Origin: Clostridia bacterium
GTDB lineage: Bacteria; Bacillota; Clostridia; Oscillospirales; CAG-382
NCBI GenBank assembly: GCA_017563195.1
Contig: JAFXDO010000043.1
Location: 1-50,722 of the forward strand
Reading direction: 5' to 3'
DNA: 50,722 bases
Below are positions 8,207-17,185 of this stretch, piece by piece. The notes below the pieces were generated by a model, which saw only the letters and a list, made by a program, of their open reading frames with translations, searched no databases and was not told the DNA's origin. Numbering within the stretch: position 1 is the stretch's first letter; each line of letters opens with the position of its first letter. A program made the translations under genes and the position numbers.

Positions 8207-10576
8207 ATGTCTCTCGAAAAAGATTTTTTCTGCCTCAAGCGGGCACTTTTTGATAAATACTTCGGCTTTTTGAATCCCGCACAGCGCGAAGCCGTCTACA
8301 CGACCGAGGGTCCCTTACTCGTTCTTGCGGGGGCGGGAAGCGGTAAAACAACGGTTATCGTCAACAGGATCGCAAACCTCGTGCTTTTCGGGCGGGCATC
8401 AAGCGACAAGGCGCTTCCCGAAAACGCAGAAGCGTTGATTCCGCTGATGAAGCTCGCTCTTGCCGACGGGAGCTCGGCGAAAATACGCGAAGCACTGCAG
8501 AAGGCGGCTGTCGAGCCGGTCTTTCCCTACAGGGTGCTTTGCATCACCTTCACCAACAAGGCGGCGCGCGAGTTCAAGGAAAGGCTTGAGCAAACGCTCG
8601 GCGAAGCCGCACACGACATCTGGGCGGGCACCTTCCATTCGATCTGCGTGCGCATACTCCGCAGGCACATCGATCGGCTCGGCTACAAAAGCGACTTTAC
8701 GATATACGACGTCGACGACTGCAAGAGGCTGATAACGTCGATACTCAAGGAGCTGAACATCGGCGAGCACACGCTCGCACCGAAGACCGCGCTTTACTCG
8801 ATATCGGCGGCAAAGGAAAAGGGCTTGACTCCGCGGGACGAGCTTCTCGACGCGGGGCGCGACAGGATGCGTCTCAACCTCGCGCGGGTGTACGAAAGCT
8901 ATCAGGAAAAGCTGTTTGCGGCGAACGCGCTCGACTTTGACGACATAATTATGCTAACGAATCGGCTGTTTGAAAGCCATCCCGACGTGCTCGACCGTTA
9001 CAGAGAGCAGTTCCGATATCTGCTTGTCGACGAGTATCAGGACACCAACCCATCCCAAAGCAGGCTTGTTGCACAGCTTGCGGGGGAGAGGTGCAACGTC
9101 TGCGTTGTCGGCGACGACGATCAGTCGATATATTCCTTCCGCGGTGCGACGGTCGAAAACATTTTGGGGTTCGACAGGGAATACCGCGACACGAGCGTCA
9201 TACGGCTTGAGCAGAACTACCGTTCCACGGGAAACATACTCAAGGCCGCCAACGGGATAATCGCGCAGAACGAGTCGAGGCTCGGCAAGGAGCTTTGGAC
9301 GAGCGCGGGCGACGGCGAAAGGGTACACGTCCGCAAGCTGTACTCGCAAGCCGAGGAGGCTGCCTTCATCTGCGACACCATCGCGTCAAAGGTATCGCAA
9401 GGCGCGAAATACTCTGATTTTGCGGTATTATACCGCGTAAACGCACTTTCAAACTCGCTTGAAACGGCGTTTGTGAAAAAGCGGATCCCCTACAGGATAT
9501 TCGGCGGCGTTCGATTTTATGAGCGGCGCGAAATAAAGGACGTTTTGGCATATCTTTCGGTCATTTCGAACCGAAGCGACAGCGTGCGCCTGAGGCGCAT
9601 CATCAACCTGCCCAAGCGCGCCATCGGCGACGCGACCGTCGAAAAGATTGCGAGCATCGCCGAAGAACAAAACGTTCCGATGTTCAGCATCATCGAAAAC
9701 GCGCACGACTATTCCGAGCTTAAGCGTGTCGCGCCGAAGCTCATACAGTTTGCAGCCCTCATCAACGAGCTGCGTGATTTCTCTGCGGAAGCGAGTCTTG
9801 CAGACCTCGTATCCCGCGTCATCGAGCGCACCGGCTACCGAGTGATGCTTGCCGAGGAGGACGACGGGGCTGAGCGCGAGGAAAACGTGCTCGAGCTTGT
9901 ATCCTCTGCGGCGCTATTCGCCGAAACGAGCGAAAGCCCCACGCTTTCGGAGTTTTTGAACGAGATCGCATTGGTCAGCGACCTCGACGGGTACGACGAC
10001 AACGCCGATTCGGTCGCGCTGATGACGGTGCACTCGGCGAAGGGGCTTGAGTTCCCCGTGGTCTTCATCCCCGGCTTTGAGGAGGGGCTGTTCCCGATAA
10101 CTCAGTCCTCGACCGAGGGCGAAAAGGGGATAGAGGAGGAGCGGCGGCTCGCGTACGTGGCTGTTACACGTGCGAAGGAGGAGCTTTATCTGCTCAACGT
10201 CTCGAACAGAATGCTTTACGGGCGGACCGAGCTTAAGCGGATATCGCGGTTTGCCGACGAGATACCCAAGGATTGCTGTGAAAGCGGACACGCAAGCGGG
10301 TTCGGGGCGCAAAAAAGCTCCGAAAGAAACGCTTACACCGCGCAAAACGCCGAAAGTCGGAGCAGCTACCTCAAAAACGTGGGCTACGGCAGGCAGGCGT
10401 CTGCCGGCGCAGTCAAGACCTTCAGGGTCGGCGCCGCGGTCTCGCACCCGATGTTCGGGGTCGGAGAGGTGCTCAGCGCTCAGCCGATGGGCGGCGACGT
10501 CCTGTATGAGATAGAGTTCGAATCTTCAGGCGTTAAGCGGCTTATGGGCAACTTCGCAAAGCTTAAAGAGGTTTAG
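8207..10576 (+). CDS. pcrA: UvrD/PcrA-type DNA helicase
   Basis: ATP-driven 3'-5' helicase of superfamily 1A, used in nucleotide excision repair and removal of proteins from DNA. All motifs are visible in the 789 residues: Walker A AGAGSGKTT (41-49), motif II VDEYQDTN, motif III GDDDQSIYSFRGA, motif IV LEQNYRST, motif V TVHSAKGLEFPVVFIPG, and motif VI RRLAYVAVTRAK. The C-terminal FRVGAAVSHPMFGVGEV segment is the Tudor-like domain that binds RNA polymerase in PcrA. Length is normal. GGAG lies 9 bases before the ATG. It is not next to ligA, unlike in Bacillus. Confidence 0.93.
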   Translation: MSLEKDFFCLKRALFDKYFGFLNPAQREAVYTTEGPLLVLAGAGSGKTTVIVNRIANLVLFGRASSDKALPENAEALIPLMKLALADGSSAKIREALQKAAVEPVFPYRVLCITFTNKAAREFKERLEQTLGEAAHDIWAGTFHSICVRILRRHIDRLGYKSDFTIYDVDDCKRLITSILKELNIGEHTLAPKTALYSISAAKEKGLTPRDELLDAGRDRMRLNLARVYESYQEKLFAANALDFDDIIMLTNRLFESHPDVLDRYREQFRYLLVDEYQDTNPSQSRLVAQLAGERCNVCVVGDDDQSIYSFRGATVENILGFDREYRDTSVIRLEQNYRSTGNILKAANGIIAQNESRLGKELWTSAGDGERVHVRKLYSQAEEAAFICDTIASKVSQGAKYSDFAVLYRVNALSNSLETAFVKKRIPYRIFGGVRFYERREIKDVLAYLSVISNRSDSVRLRRIINLPKRAIGDATVEKIASIAEEQNVPMFSIIENAHDYSELKRVAPKLIQFAALINELRDFSAEASLADLVSRVIERTGYRVMLAEEDDGAEREENVLELVSSAALFAETSESPTLSEFLNEIALVSDLDGYDDNADSVALMTVHSAKGLEFPVVFIPGFEEGLFPITQSSTEGEKGIEEERRLAYVAVTRAKEELYLLNVSNRMLYGRTELKRISRFADEIPKDCCESGHASGFGAQKSSERNAYTAQNAESRSSYLKNVGYGRQASAGAVKTFRVGAAVSHPMFGVGEVLSAQPMGGDVLYEIEFESSGVKRLMGNFAKLKEV

Positions 10577-10604
10577 TTTTTTGAGGGTTTTTAAAAAAAG
10601 ATTT

Positions 10605-10672
10605 TCGAGAAAAACCCTTTTGCAAAAGGGTCTTTCTCGAGCTCTTTTCCCAAAATCCTTTAAAATAAATAA
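10605..10672 (+). terminator. Conserved 3' hairpin element after pcrA
   Basis: Inverted repeat TCGAGAAA.ACCCTTTT with AAAAGGGT..TTTCTCGA (10605-10640), then the tail GCTCTTTTCCCAAAATCCTTTAAAATA. The hairpin plus this tail recurs after many genes in the window, in the sense direction. It lacks a classic T-run. Confidence 0.6.
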
Positions 10673-10685
10673 TATTAAGTGCAAA

Positions 10686-10734
10686 AACGTTACGTTCAAA
10701 TTGACTTGACAGAGTGAATTGCAACAAAGAGTAG
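10686..10734 (+). promoter_or_regulatory. Shared promoter block of the DUF1015-valS unit
   Basis: Palindrome AACGTTACGTT (10686-10696), 9 bases, TTGACA (10706-10711), 17 bases, then GAGTAG in the -10 position, which is weak. The block is nearly identical to the one before dnaN (28031-28079), where the -10 reads TAATAG. The palindrome could be an operator. Confidence 0.5.
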
Positions 10735-10760
10735 AACCACGTAGGACATAACAAAATATA

Positions 10761-10999
10761 GAAAGGAATCGCGGGCGTGTAACACGCCAAATAAAGCCCG
10801 CGGTAAACGCAAAACAGACAAAAAGCCTCTTTCCGCGTGGAGCAGAGGTAAACAATAACAGAAAGGAATCGCGAAGTAGAAGTAAACAAGCGCGTTAACC
10901 AAGTCTGTAGAACCTTGTAGAACCTCCCAAGCTTCTGTAAGGTCTCGCGGAGAGAAGTTAACGAGTCCGTTGCATCGAAAATCGCGAAATTAAGAAAAA
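10761..10999 (+). promoter_or_regulatory. CGCG-box leader repeat before the DUF1015 gene (units B-A-C)
   Basis: Unit B (10769-10868): CGCGGGC pairs with GCCCGCG around a nested GGCGTG-TAA-CACGCC hairpin, then a CCTCT...AGAGG hairpin (10826-10848) and AGAAAGG. Unit A (10869-10950): TCGCGA, AAGTAAACAAG, then the long hairpin ACCTTGTAGAA...TTCTGTAAGGT (10912-10943). Unit C (10945-10987): TCGCGG to TCGCGA enclosing GTTAACGAGTCCGTT. The ATG follows 12 bases later with no Shine-Dalgarno sequence. Matching copies occur before valS, dnaN, gyrB and gyrA. Confidence 0.8.
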
Positions 11000-12253
11000 A
11001 TGGCAGGAATTAAGCCGATAAAGGCATTAAGATTTACCGAAAAGGCGGGAAACATTGCAGACTGTGTCTGCCCGCCGTACGACATCATATCCGAAAGCGA
11101 AAGGGAAGCGCTGATCGCGCGTAACGAAAACAACGTCGTGCGCCTTGAGCTCCCCGTCGGCGAGGACAGATACAAGGAGGCAGGCAAGACGCTCAACAGC
11201 TGGCTCAACAGCGGCGTGCTTGCGAGAGACGAGCAGGAGGGCATCTACGTCTACCGCGAGGAGTTCAACGTAGGCGGAAAGGACTACTGCCTCACCGGTA
11301 TGATCTGCCTCGTTCAGCTTTGCGAGTTTTCCGAGCGCATCATTCTCCCGCACGAGGAAACGCTCACCAAGGCTAAGCAGGACCGTCTCAACCTTATGAT
11401 GGGCACCGGCTGCAACTTCTCGTCCATCTACTCGCTCTATTCCGACGAAAGCGGCGACATTGCAGGCATTCTCGACGAAAAGACCAAGGAATCGCCCATC
11501 TGCCGCTTCACCGACGAGGAAGAGGTTACCCACACCCTGTGGAAAATCGAAGACGCAGGTAAGCTCGGTGTGATAATCAACACGCTTGCCGACAAGCAGC
11601 TCTTCATCGCTGACGGTCACCACAGATACGAAACCGCGCTCAACTACAAGAAGGCGCTCGAGTCGACCACCGCAGGCGCAGACGCGAGCCACGTAATGAT
11701 GACGCTCGTCGATATGGACGACAAGGGGTTGGTCGTTTTCCCGACGCACAGACTTATTGTTGACAAGAGCGTGAGCAGGGAAGAGCTTATCGCCAAGTGC
11801 GAAAAGGATTTTGAGACGAAAACGCTTCCGCTGTGCGAGCTTAAGGGCGCGCTTGCAGACGGCGAGGACGCTCACACCTACGCGTTTTACGACGGCGGCG
11901 ACGATTTCGTGCTTCTCACCCTCAAGGAGTCGGCAAAGCGCAACATAGACGGCAGAAGCGACGCATACAGCGATCTCGACGTCAGCATACTCCACTCCTT
12001 CGTGCTTGAAAACGCGCTCGGGATCGACAAGGAGAACATGGCGAACCAGATCAACCTCCGCTATACCCGCTCGATGGACGAGGCTATCGAGTCGGTCAAG
12101 TCGGGTAAGGCTACCGCGGCGTTCCTTATCAACGCAACCAAGGTCAGCCAGATCAAGGCTGTCGCGCTCGCGGGCGACAAAATGCCCCAGAAGAGCACCT
12201 ATTTCTACCCCAAGCTCAAAACCGGCTTGGTTATGAACGTCCTTAAGAAGTGA
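11000..12253 (+). CDS. DUF1015 family protein
   Basis: Member of the DUF1015 family (Pfam), whose biochemical role is not established. The 417-residue protein has the typical opening (GIKPIKALRFTEK...CVCPPYDIIS) and the conserved DGHHRYETALNYK motif near residues 210-222; the His pair and acidic residues suggest a hydrolase- or kinase-like metal site, but this is inference. Length is normal for the family. It starts with an ATG 12 bases after a CGCG-box leader unit and lacks a Shine-Dalgarno sequence. The valS leader begins immediately at its stop codon and no terminator intervenes, so it is probably co-transcribed with valS. Confidence 0.85.
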   Translation: MAGIKPIKALRFTEKAGNIADCVCPPYDIISESEREALIARNENNVVRLELPVGEDRYKEAGKTLNSWLNSGVLARDEQEGIYVYREEFNVGGKDYCLTGMICLVQLCEFSERIILPHEETLTKAKQDRLNLMMGTGCNFSSIYSLYSDESGDIAGILDEKTKESPICRFTDEEEVTHTLWKIEDAGKLGVIINTLADKQLFIADGHHRYETALNYKKALESTTAGADASHVMMTLVDMDDKGLVVFPTHRLIVDKSVSREELIAKCEKDFETKTLPLCELKGALADGEDAHTYAFYDGGDDFVLLTLKESAKRNIDGRSDAYSDLDVSILHSFVLENALGIDKENMANQINLRYTRSMDEAIESVKSGKATAAFLINATKVSQIKAVALAGDKMPQKSTYFYPKLKTGLVMNVLKK

Positions 12254-12554
12254 GGCGTGTAACACGCCTTTTAAAAGCCCGCGGTAAAGGTCAAGTCAAT
12301 CGAAAACCTTCTGCCCGCGTGGAACAGAGGTAAACAATAACAGAAAGGAATTGCGAAGTAGAAGTAAACAAGCGTGTTAACCAAGTCTGTAGAACCTTGT
12401 AGAACCTCCCAAGCTTCTGTAGGGTCTCGCGGCGAGAAGTTAACAAGTCCGTTAACCAAGTCTGTAGAACCTTGTAGAACCTCCCAAGCTTCTGTAAGGT
12501 CTCGCGGCGAGGGCGAAACAAGCTTGTTGCTTGGTCTATCGCGACTGTAAAAAT
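12254..12554 (+). promoter_or_regulatory. CGCG-box leader repeat before valS (units B-A-A-C)
   Basis: Starts directly after the DUF1015 stop with hairpin GGCGTG-TAA-CACGCC (12254-12268), then GCCCGCGG and an ACCTTCTG...CAGAGGT hairpin. Two A units follow; the segment from GTTAACCAAG to CTCGCGGCGAG is directly duplicated at 12376 and 12451, a 75-base period. The final C unit (12502-12544) encloses AACAAGCTTGTT and ends 10 bases before the ATG. There is no Shine-Dalgarno sequence and no recognisable T-box. Confidence 0.8.
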
Positions 12555-15239
12555 ATGGAGAAGAAGTATAATCCTGCCGATTTTGAGGAACGGCTTTATA
12601 ACGAATGGGACAGTAAGGGCTACTTCAAGCCCGCCGGAAAAGAGGGAAGCGAGGCGTTTTCTATCGTAATGCCGCCTCCCAACATCACGGGTCAGCTTCA
12701 CATGGGCCACGCGCTCGACAACACGCTTCAGGACGTGCTGGTAAGATACAAGAGAATGTGCGGCTACGACACGCTCTGGCTCCCCGGCACCGACCACGCA
12801 TCCATCGCGACCGAGGCAAAGATCGTCGAAGCGATGAGAAAAGAGGGGATCACCAAGGAAGACCTCGGCAGAGAGGGCTTTTTGGAGCGCGCGTGGGAGT
12901 GGAACAACACCTACGGCGGCAGGATCTGCGAGCAGCTCAAGAAGCTCGGCTCGTCCTGCGACTGGTCGAAGCGTCGCTTCACGCTTGACGACGGATGCTC
13001 CGAGGCAGTCAAGGAGGTTTTCGTCAAGCTTTATAACGAAGGGCTCATCTACCGAGGAAACCGTATGGTCAACTGGTGCACCACCTGTATGACCTCTATT
13101 TCCGACGCAGAGGTAGAATACGAGGACCAGAACGGCAGCTTCTACCATCTTCTTTATCCGGTAAAGGAAACCGGCGAGATGCTCGAGCTTGCGACCACCC
13201 GTCCCGAAACCATGCTCGGCGATACCGCCGTTGCGATCAACGCCGACGACCCCAGATATGCACATCTTCACGGCTGCCACGTAATGCTGCCGCTTATAAA
13301 CAAGGAAATTCCGATCGTTTGCGACGAGCACGCCGATATGACAAAGGGTACGGGCGTGGTTAAGATCACCCCCGCTCACGACCCCAACGACTACGAGGTA
13401 GGTCAGCGTCACGAGCTTCCGCTTGTACGAGTGTTCACCTACGACGGCAGGATGACGGGCGCTGCAGACAAGGCGGAATACGAGGAAAGCCTGGCACGCG
13501 GCACCGCCGCTGTCGGCGAGCCCGAGGTGCTCGACTGCGGCAAATACGCAGGTATGACCACCGTTGAGGCGCGCAAGGCGATTCTCGCAGACCTTCAGGA
13601 GCTTGGTCTCTTGAAGTCGGTCGAGCCGCTCACCCACAACGTCGGCACCTGCTACCGTTGCCACCACGTTATCGAGCCGATGGTCTCGAAGCAGTGGTTC
13701 GTATCGATGAAGCCGCTTGCTGAGCCGGCTATCGAGGCTGTAAAGAGCGGCGAAGTACGTTTCATCCCCGACAGATTCTCCAAAAACTACCTCCACTGGA
13801 TGGAAAATATCCGCGACTGGTGCATCTCGCGTCAGCTTTGGTGGGGTCACAGGATCCCCGCATTCTATTGCGACGACTGCGGCGAGCTTGTCGTAACCAA
13901 GGAAAACGAGGCGACCTGCCCGAAATGCGGCAAGGCTATGCGTCAGGACCCCGACACGCTCGACACTTGGTTCTCTTCGGCGCTCTGGCCCTTCTCGACG
14001 ATGGGCTGGCCCGACGAAAACGCCGAGCTGCTCAAGCGCTTCTACCCGACAAATACGCTTGTTACCGGCTACGACATCATCACCTTCTGGGTATCGAGAA
14101 TGATCTTCTCGGGACTCGCGCACACCGGCAAAAAGCCGTTTACCGACGTGTTTATACACGGTCTCGTGCGTGACGCGCTCGGCAGAAAGATGTCGAAATC
14201 GCTCGGCAACGGCATCGACCCGCTCGAGGTCATCAAGACCTACGGTGCAGACGCGCTCAGATTCACGCTTGCGACCGGCAACAGCCCCGGAAACGATATG
14301 CGTATCTCCGACGAACGCTTCGAGGCGTCGCGTAACTTCGCGAACAAGATCTGGAACGCCGCAAGATTCGTGCTTATGAACCTCGATACCGACTGCGACA
14401 CCGACAATATCGACGTTTCGACGCTTGCCGAGGAGGACAAGTGGGTGCTCTCGCTTTACAACCGTGTTGTAGGCGAGGTACGCGACAACATCGACAGGTA
14501 CGAGCTCGGCATCGCCGTTTCGAAGCTTTACGACTTCATCTGGGACGTATTCTGCGACTGGTACATCGAGCTTGTCAAGCCGAGACTGCAGGAAAAGGGA
14601 AGTGCAAGCAACCTCGCGGCACAGAACACCCTCACCTACGTGCTTTCCAACACCTTGAAGCTCCTGCATCCCTTTATGCCCTTCATCACCGAAGAGATCT
14701 GGCTTGCGCTCCCCCACAAGGGCGAAAGCATTATGATATCCGACTATCCCACCGTCAAGCCCGAGCTTGACTTCCCCGAATCCGAGCGCAATATGGACGT
14801 TATGCTTACCGCTATCCGCGCGATCCGCAACCGCCGCGCCGAAATGAACGTTCCGCCCAAGAGACTGGCAAACGTGATCATCGCGACCGCGGAAAAGGAG
14901 CTTTTCGCCGATAAGGAGCCCTTCTTTACCCGTCTTGCGTCGGCTTCCGGCATCACCGTCGTTGACAAGTGCGACGACGAGGGCACAGTCAGGATCGTAA
15001 CCAACGCCTGCGAGATCTTCCTCCCGCTTGCCGACATTGTCGACACCGAGGCAGAGCGCGAACGCCTTACCAAGGAGCTCGCAAACGCAGAAAACGAGAT
15101 CAAGCGCGCTCAGGGCAAGCTCAACAACGCCGAATTCGTCAACAAGGCGCCCGAAAAGGTCGTCAACGCCGAAAAGGAAAAGCTTGTCAAGTTCCAAGAG
15201 CTCGCCGCAAAGCTCCGCGCCTCCATCGAAAGCCTTTAA
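12555..15239 (+). CDS. valS: Valyl-tRNA synthetase
   Basis: Class I aminoacyl-tRNA synthetase that charges tRNA-Val and edits misactivated threonine. The 894-residue protein has the HMGH signature (about 49-52) after PPPNITG, an editing CP1 insertion (TTRPETMLGDTAVA), a Cys4 zinc-type segment (CDDCG...CPKCG), KMSKS near residue 545, and a C-terminal coiled coil (ERERLTKELANAENEIKRAQ) that contacts tRNA. The ATG at 12555 gives the family N-terminus MEKKYNPADFEERLY; an in-frame TTG at 12531 lies inside the leader repeat and is less likely. Firmicutes valS genes are commonly preceded by a T-box, but here the CGCG-box leader occupies that place. Confidence 0.96.
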   Translation: MEKKYNPADFEERLYNEWDSKGYFKPAGKEGSEAFSIVMPPPNITGQLHMGHALDNTLQDVLVRYKRMCGYDTLWLPGTDHASIATEAKIVEAMRKEGITKEDLGREGFLERAWEWNNTYGGRICEQLKKLGSSCDWSKRRFTLDDGCSEAVKEVFVKLYNEGLIYRGNRMVNWCTTCMTSISDAEVEYEDQNGSFYHLLYPVKETGEMLELATTRPETMLGDTAVAINADDPRYAHLHGCHVMLPLINKEIPIVCDEHADMTKGTGVVKITPAHDPNDYEVGQRHELPLVRVFTYDGRMTGAADKAEYEESLARGTAAVGEPEVLDCGKYAGMTTVEARKAILADLQELGLLKSVEPLTHNVGTCYRCHHVIEPMVSKQWFVSMKPLAEPAIEAVKSGEVRFIPDRFSKNYLHWMENIRDWCISRQLWWGHRIPAFYCDDCGELVVTKENEATCPKCGKAMRQDPDTLDTWFSSALWPFSTMGWPDENAELLKRFYPTNTLVTGYDIITFWVSRMIFSGLAHTGKKPFTDVFIHGLVRDALGRKMSKSLGNGIDPLEVIKTYGADALRFTLATGNSPGNDMRISDERFEASRNFANKIWNAARFVLMNLDTDCDTDNIDVSTLAEEDKWVLSLYNRVVGEVRDNIDRYELGIAVSKLYDFIWDVFCDWYIELVKPRLQEKGSASNLAAQNTLTYVLSNTLKLLHPFMPFITEEIWLALPHKGESIMISDYPTVKPELDFPESERNMDVMLTAIRAIRNRRAEMNVPPKRLANVIIATAEKELFADKEPFFTRLASASGITVVDKCDDEGTVRIVTNACEIFLPLADIVDTEAERERLTKELANAENEIKRAQGKLNNAEFVNKAPEKVVNAEKEKLVKFQELAAKLRASIESL

Positions 15240-15262
15240 TAGTATATAATATATGGCAATAT

Positions 15263-15326
15263 ACGAGAGACCCCTTTTGCAAAAGGGGTCTCTCGTGCTC
15301 TCTCCCCAAAAACCTTTAAAATAAAA
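15263..15326 (+). terminator. Conserved 3' hairpin element after valS
   Basis: Perfect 34-base palindrome (15263-15296): ACGAGAGACCCCTTTTG pairs with its complement, followed by the tail GCTCTCTCCCCAAAAACC and TTTAAAATAAAA. Same family as 10605-10672 and 20915-20975. Confidence 0.65.
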
Positions 15327-15345
15327 TATATATATTCAAGTCTGT

Positions 15346-15427
15346 TAAAGGGGTTCAGAGCAGATGCAGACTGTGCAAACACAGCCCGCCGCTGTAGAAA
15401 TCTACTGCAAGCGGCTGTGTTTGTGCA
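15346..15427 (+). repeat. Dispersed palindromic repeat, copy 1
   Basis: Long imperfect inverted repeat: TGCAAACACAGCC (15374-15386) pairs with GGCTGTGTTTGTGCA (15413-15427), with inner GTAGA/TCTAC pairing. A related copy lies on the minus strand at 36640-36752. Flanked by GTTCAGAG. No protein is supported. Confidence 0.65.
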
Positions 15428-15640
15428 GAATGAAATGCTCTGCGCTGCTATGGATCCCTTTGCAGCATCCATATAATTTAACAAAAACGGCTGTGTTTGT
15501 GCAGAACGAAATGTTCTGCGCTGCTATGGACCCCTTTGCACCATCCATATAATTCAACAAAAATGGCTGTGTTTGTGCAGAACGAAATGCTCTGCGCTGC
15601 TATGGACCCCTTTGCAGCATCCATATAATTTAACAAAAAT
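15413..15640 (+). repeat. Three 76-bp tandem repeats upstream of the RNB gene
   Basis: Units begin GGCTGTGTTTGTGCAG at 15413, 15489 and 15565, with exact 76-base spacing. A truncated fourth unit at 15641 contributes the bases just before the -35 box of the next promoter. Units differ at a few positions (for example CCCTTTGCAGCATCC versus CCCTTTGCACCATCC). Each unit can form a GCAGAAC...GTTCTGC hairpin and an ATGGA...TCCAT hairpin. The first unit overlaps the right arm of the dispersed palindromic repeat. Confidence 0.85.
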
Positions 15641-15643
15641 GGC

Positions 15644-15672
15644 TTGACACGGCAATATATATGCGTTAAAAT
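15644..15672 (+). promoter_or_regulatory. Sigma-A promoter of the RNB-family gene
   Basis: TTGACA (15644-15649), 17 bases, TAAAAT (15667-15672), 36 bases before the start codon. It abuts the last tandem repeat, whose GGCT start is shared with the -35 region. Confidence 0.75.
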
Positions 15673-15708
15673 CAGTATGAATATATATAATATAAAGGAA
15701 GCGAAATT

Positions 15709-17148
15709 ATGCAGAACGGACAGATGACACAGAATATAGTCTTCAGCGCCTTCCCGAAGAAGGTTTTGGAGCAGGCAACCGCGGCAACCAAGCTGCGCAC
15801 CTCGTCTCAGCTTGCACGCAGGCACGACCTGCGAAGCAAAACCGTGTTGACCTTCAGCGAAACCGCCGACAGCAACGCCGAATGCGCCATTTCGCTCAAT
15901 AAATCCTCGTCGGGCTGGCAGCTTACCGTCCACATCGCCGACGTTGCCGAATACGTCTGCGAGGGCTCGCCCCTCGATTCCGAGGCGCGCTACCGCAACG
16001 CCGCCTTCAGAAACGGCTTCGTTAAATCGGATATGCTTCCCGAAGGCATCACAAACGAGGTCTGTAACCTGCAATCGGGCAAGGACAGGCTTTGTGTGTC
16101 CGTTTTATTGGACATTGACACCAAGGGCAACCTTAATGACGTGCTTGTAGAGGAAACCGTGGTCCGCGTTGCCGAAAAATGCGTATATACCGAGCTCGAC
16201 CAGCTTGGTATGGCGCAGGAGGCATCATCGATACACGTGCTCCGCGAGAAATACCGCCCCTATATGGCGATCCTCACCGAAATGTATGAGCTTGCGGCAA
16301 TATTCTGCGACCGCCGACGCAAAAACGGCGGGCTTGACTGCAGCGTATATCGCAGAACGTACAACCGTGACGAAAACGGCAGGGTAATCGGATTTTCCTT
16401 CGAAACCGAGCCCGACAGCCGCGCGATGGTGCGTGAGATAGGGTATTTTGCCGCCGAAGCTATCGGAAGCTATCTGTATTCCAACAAAATGCCCTGCATT
16501 TTCATCGGACAGCAAGGACTCGGCGACGAGGAGCTCGATTATCTCGCAAAGCTTCTCGACGCAGACACCGTCTGCGCGTCCAAGCTCGGCAGGACCGTCG
16601 AGCTTGCAGAGCTCGCAAAGGGCTCGAAATATTACGATTTCGTATGCGGCGCCCTGCGCGAAAGACTGCCGAGAGCCGAATTTTCGACACAACCCATCTA
16701 CAACCTGCATTGTGCGTCCGACAAGGTGGTCTCCTTCGTCCGCCCCGCAACGCGTTACACCGACCTTTTGACCCAGCGCACCTTAAAAACCTGCATTGCC
16801 GCCTCGAGCGACCCCAAGAACCTGAACATCAACCGCTACCGTCAGCTTATTCAGGCGGCGGCAGAAAGCGCAAACAGAGCCGAGGAGTTCGTCCACGGCG
16901 TAACCATGCGCTTCCGCGATATTGCGGCGCAGGAATATATCGAATCGAGCGAGGACACAATATTCTACGGGTTCCCGTTCAAGCGTGAGCCCGACGGAAG
17001 ACTGCTCGTAAACCTGCTTTGTGGTGCAAACGGATATGTTCCCGCAGAGCTTGCATCCGATTCGCTCGAATTCGGCAGACTTTCCGCATTTGAAATAACC
17101 GACAAGGGGAACGAAGAGGTTCTTTGCAGCCTCAAGCCTACAGAATAA
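15709..17148 (+). CDS. RNB-domain protein with degenerate active site
   Basis: Homologue of the catalytic RNB domain of RNase II/RNase R. The frame RRHDLRSKTVLTF, GWQLTVHIADVAEYVCEGSPLD, MLPEGITNEVCNL and RPATRYTDLLTQRTLK match conserved RNB blocks (compare RRDL, IADVSHYV, MLPE..SNGLCSL and SPIRRYPDLL). In active enzymes the first block continues with four metal-binding aspartates (E. coli RNase II D201, D207, D209, D210). Here the aligned stretch FSETADSNAECA has S, N, E and C in those places, so exonuclease activity is unlikely. Cold-shock and S1 domains are not apparent in the 479 residues. AAGGAAGCG precedes the ATG. An RNA-binding or structural role is possible; the function is unknown. 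Confidence 0.75.
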   Translation: MQNGQMTQNIVFSAFPKKVLEQATAATKLRTSSQLARRHDLRSKTVLTFSETADSNAECAISLNKSSSGWQLTVHIADVAEYVCEGSPLDSEARYRNAAFRNGFVKSDMLPEGITNEVCNLQSGKDRLCVSVLLDIDTKGNLNDVLVEETVVRVAEKCVYTELDQLGMAQEASSIHVLREKYRPYMAILTEMYELAAIFCDRRRKNGGLDCSVYRRTYNRDENGRVIGFSFETEPDSRAMVREIGYFAAEAIGSYLYSNKMPCIFIGQQGLGDEELDYLAKLLDADTVCASKLGRTVELAELAKGSKYYDFVCGALRERLPRAEFSTQPIYNLHCASDKVVSFVRPATRYTDLLTQRTLKTCIAASSDPKNLNINRYRQLIQAAAESANRAEEFVHGVTMRFRDIAAQEYIESSEDTIFYGFPFKREPDGRLLVNLLCGANGYVPAELASDSLEFGRLSAFEITDKGNEEVLCSLKPTE

Positions 17149-17164
17149 TGTTTCACGTGAAACC
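17149..17164. other. parS: parS centromere-like site 1
   Basis: TGTTTCACGTGAAACC, a 15/16 match to the ParB recognition palindrome TGTTTCACGTGAAACA, directly after the TAA of the RNB gene. Confidence 0.88.
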
Positions 17165-17185
17165 TTTTTCTGCAAAATAACATTT

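Noticed and set aside
12254-12554. T-box riboswitch before valS
   Set aside because: AGGGT and CGCG occur close together as in the T-box core, but the invariant GGNACCGCG context, stem I with a Val specifier and a following terminator are missing, and the same repeat precedes dnaN and gyrB.
12291-15197. Long minus-strand reading frame (968 codons) opposite valS
   Set aside because: It mirrors the valS codon phase, has no family features, and valS is certain.
15413-15640. CRISPR array
   Set aside because: The 76-base units are contiguous with no unique spacers, and no cas genes are near.
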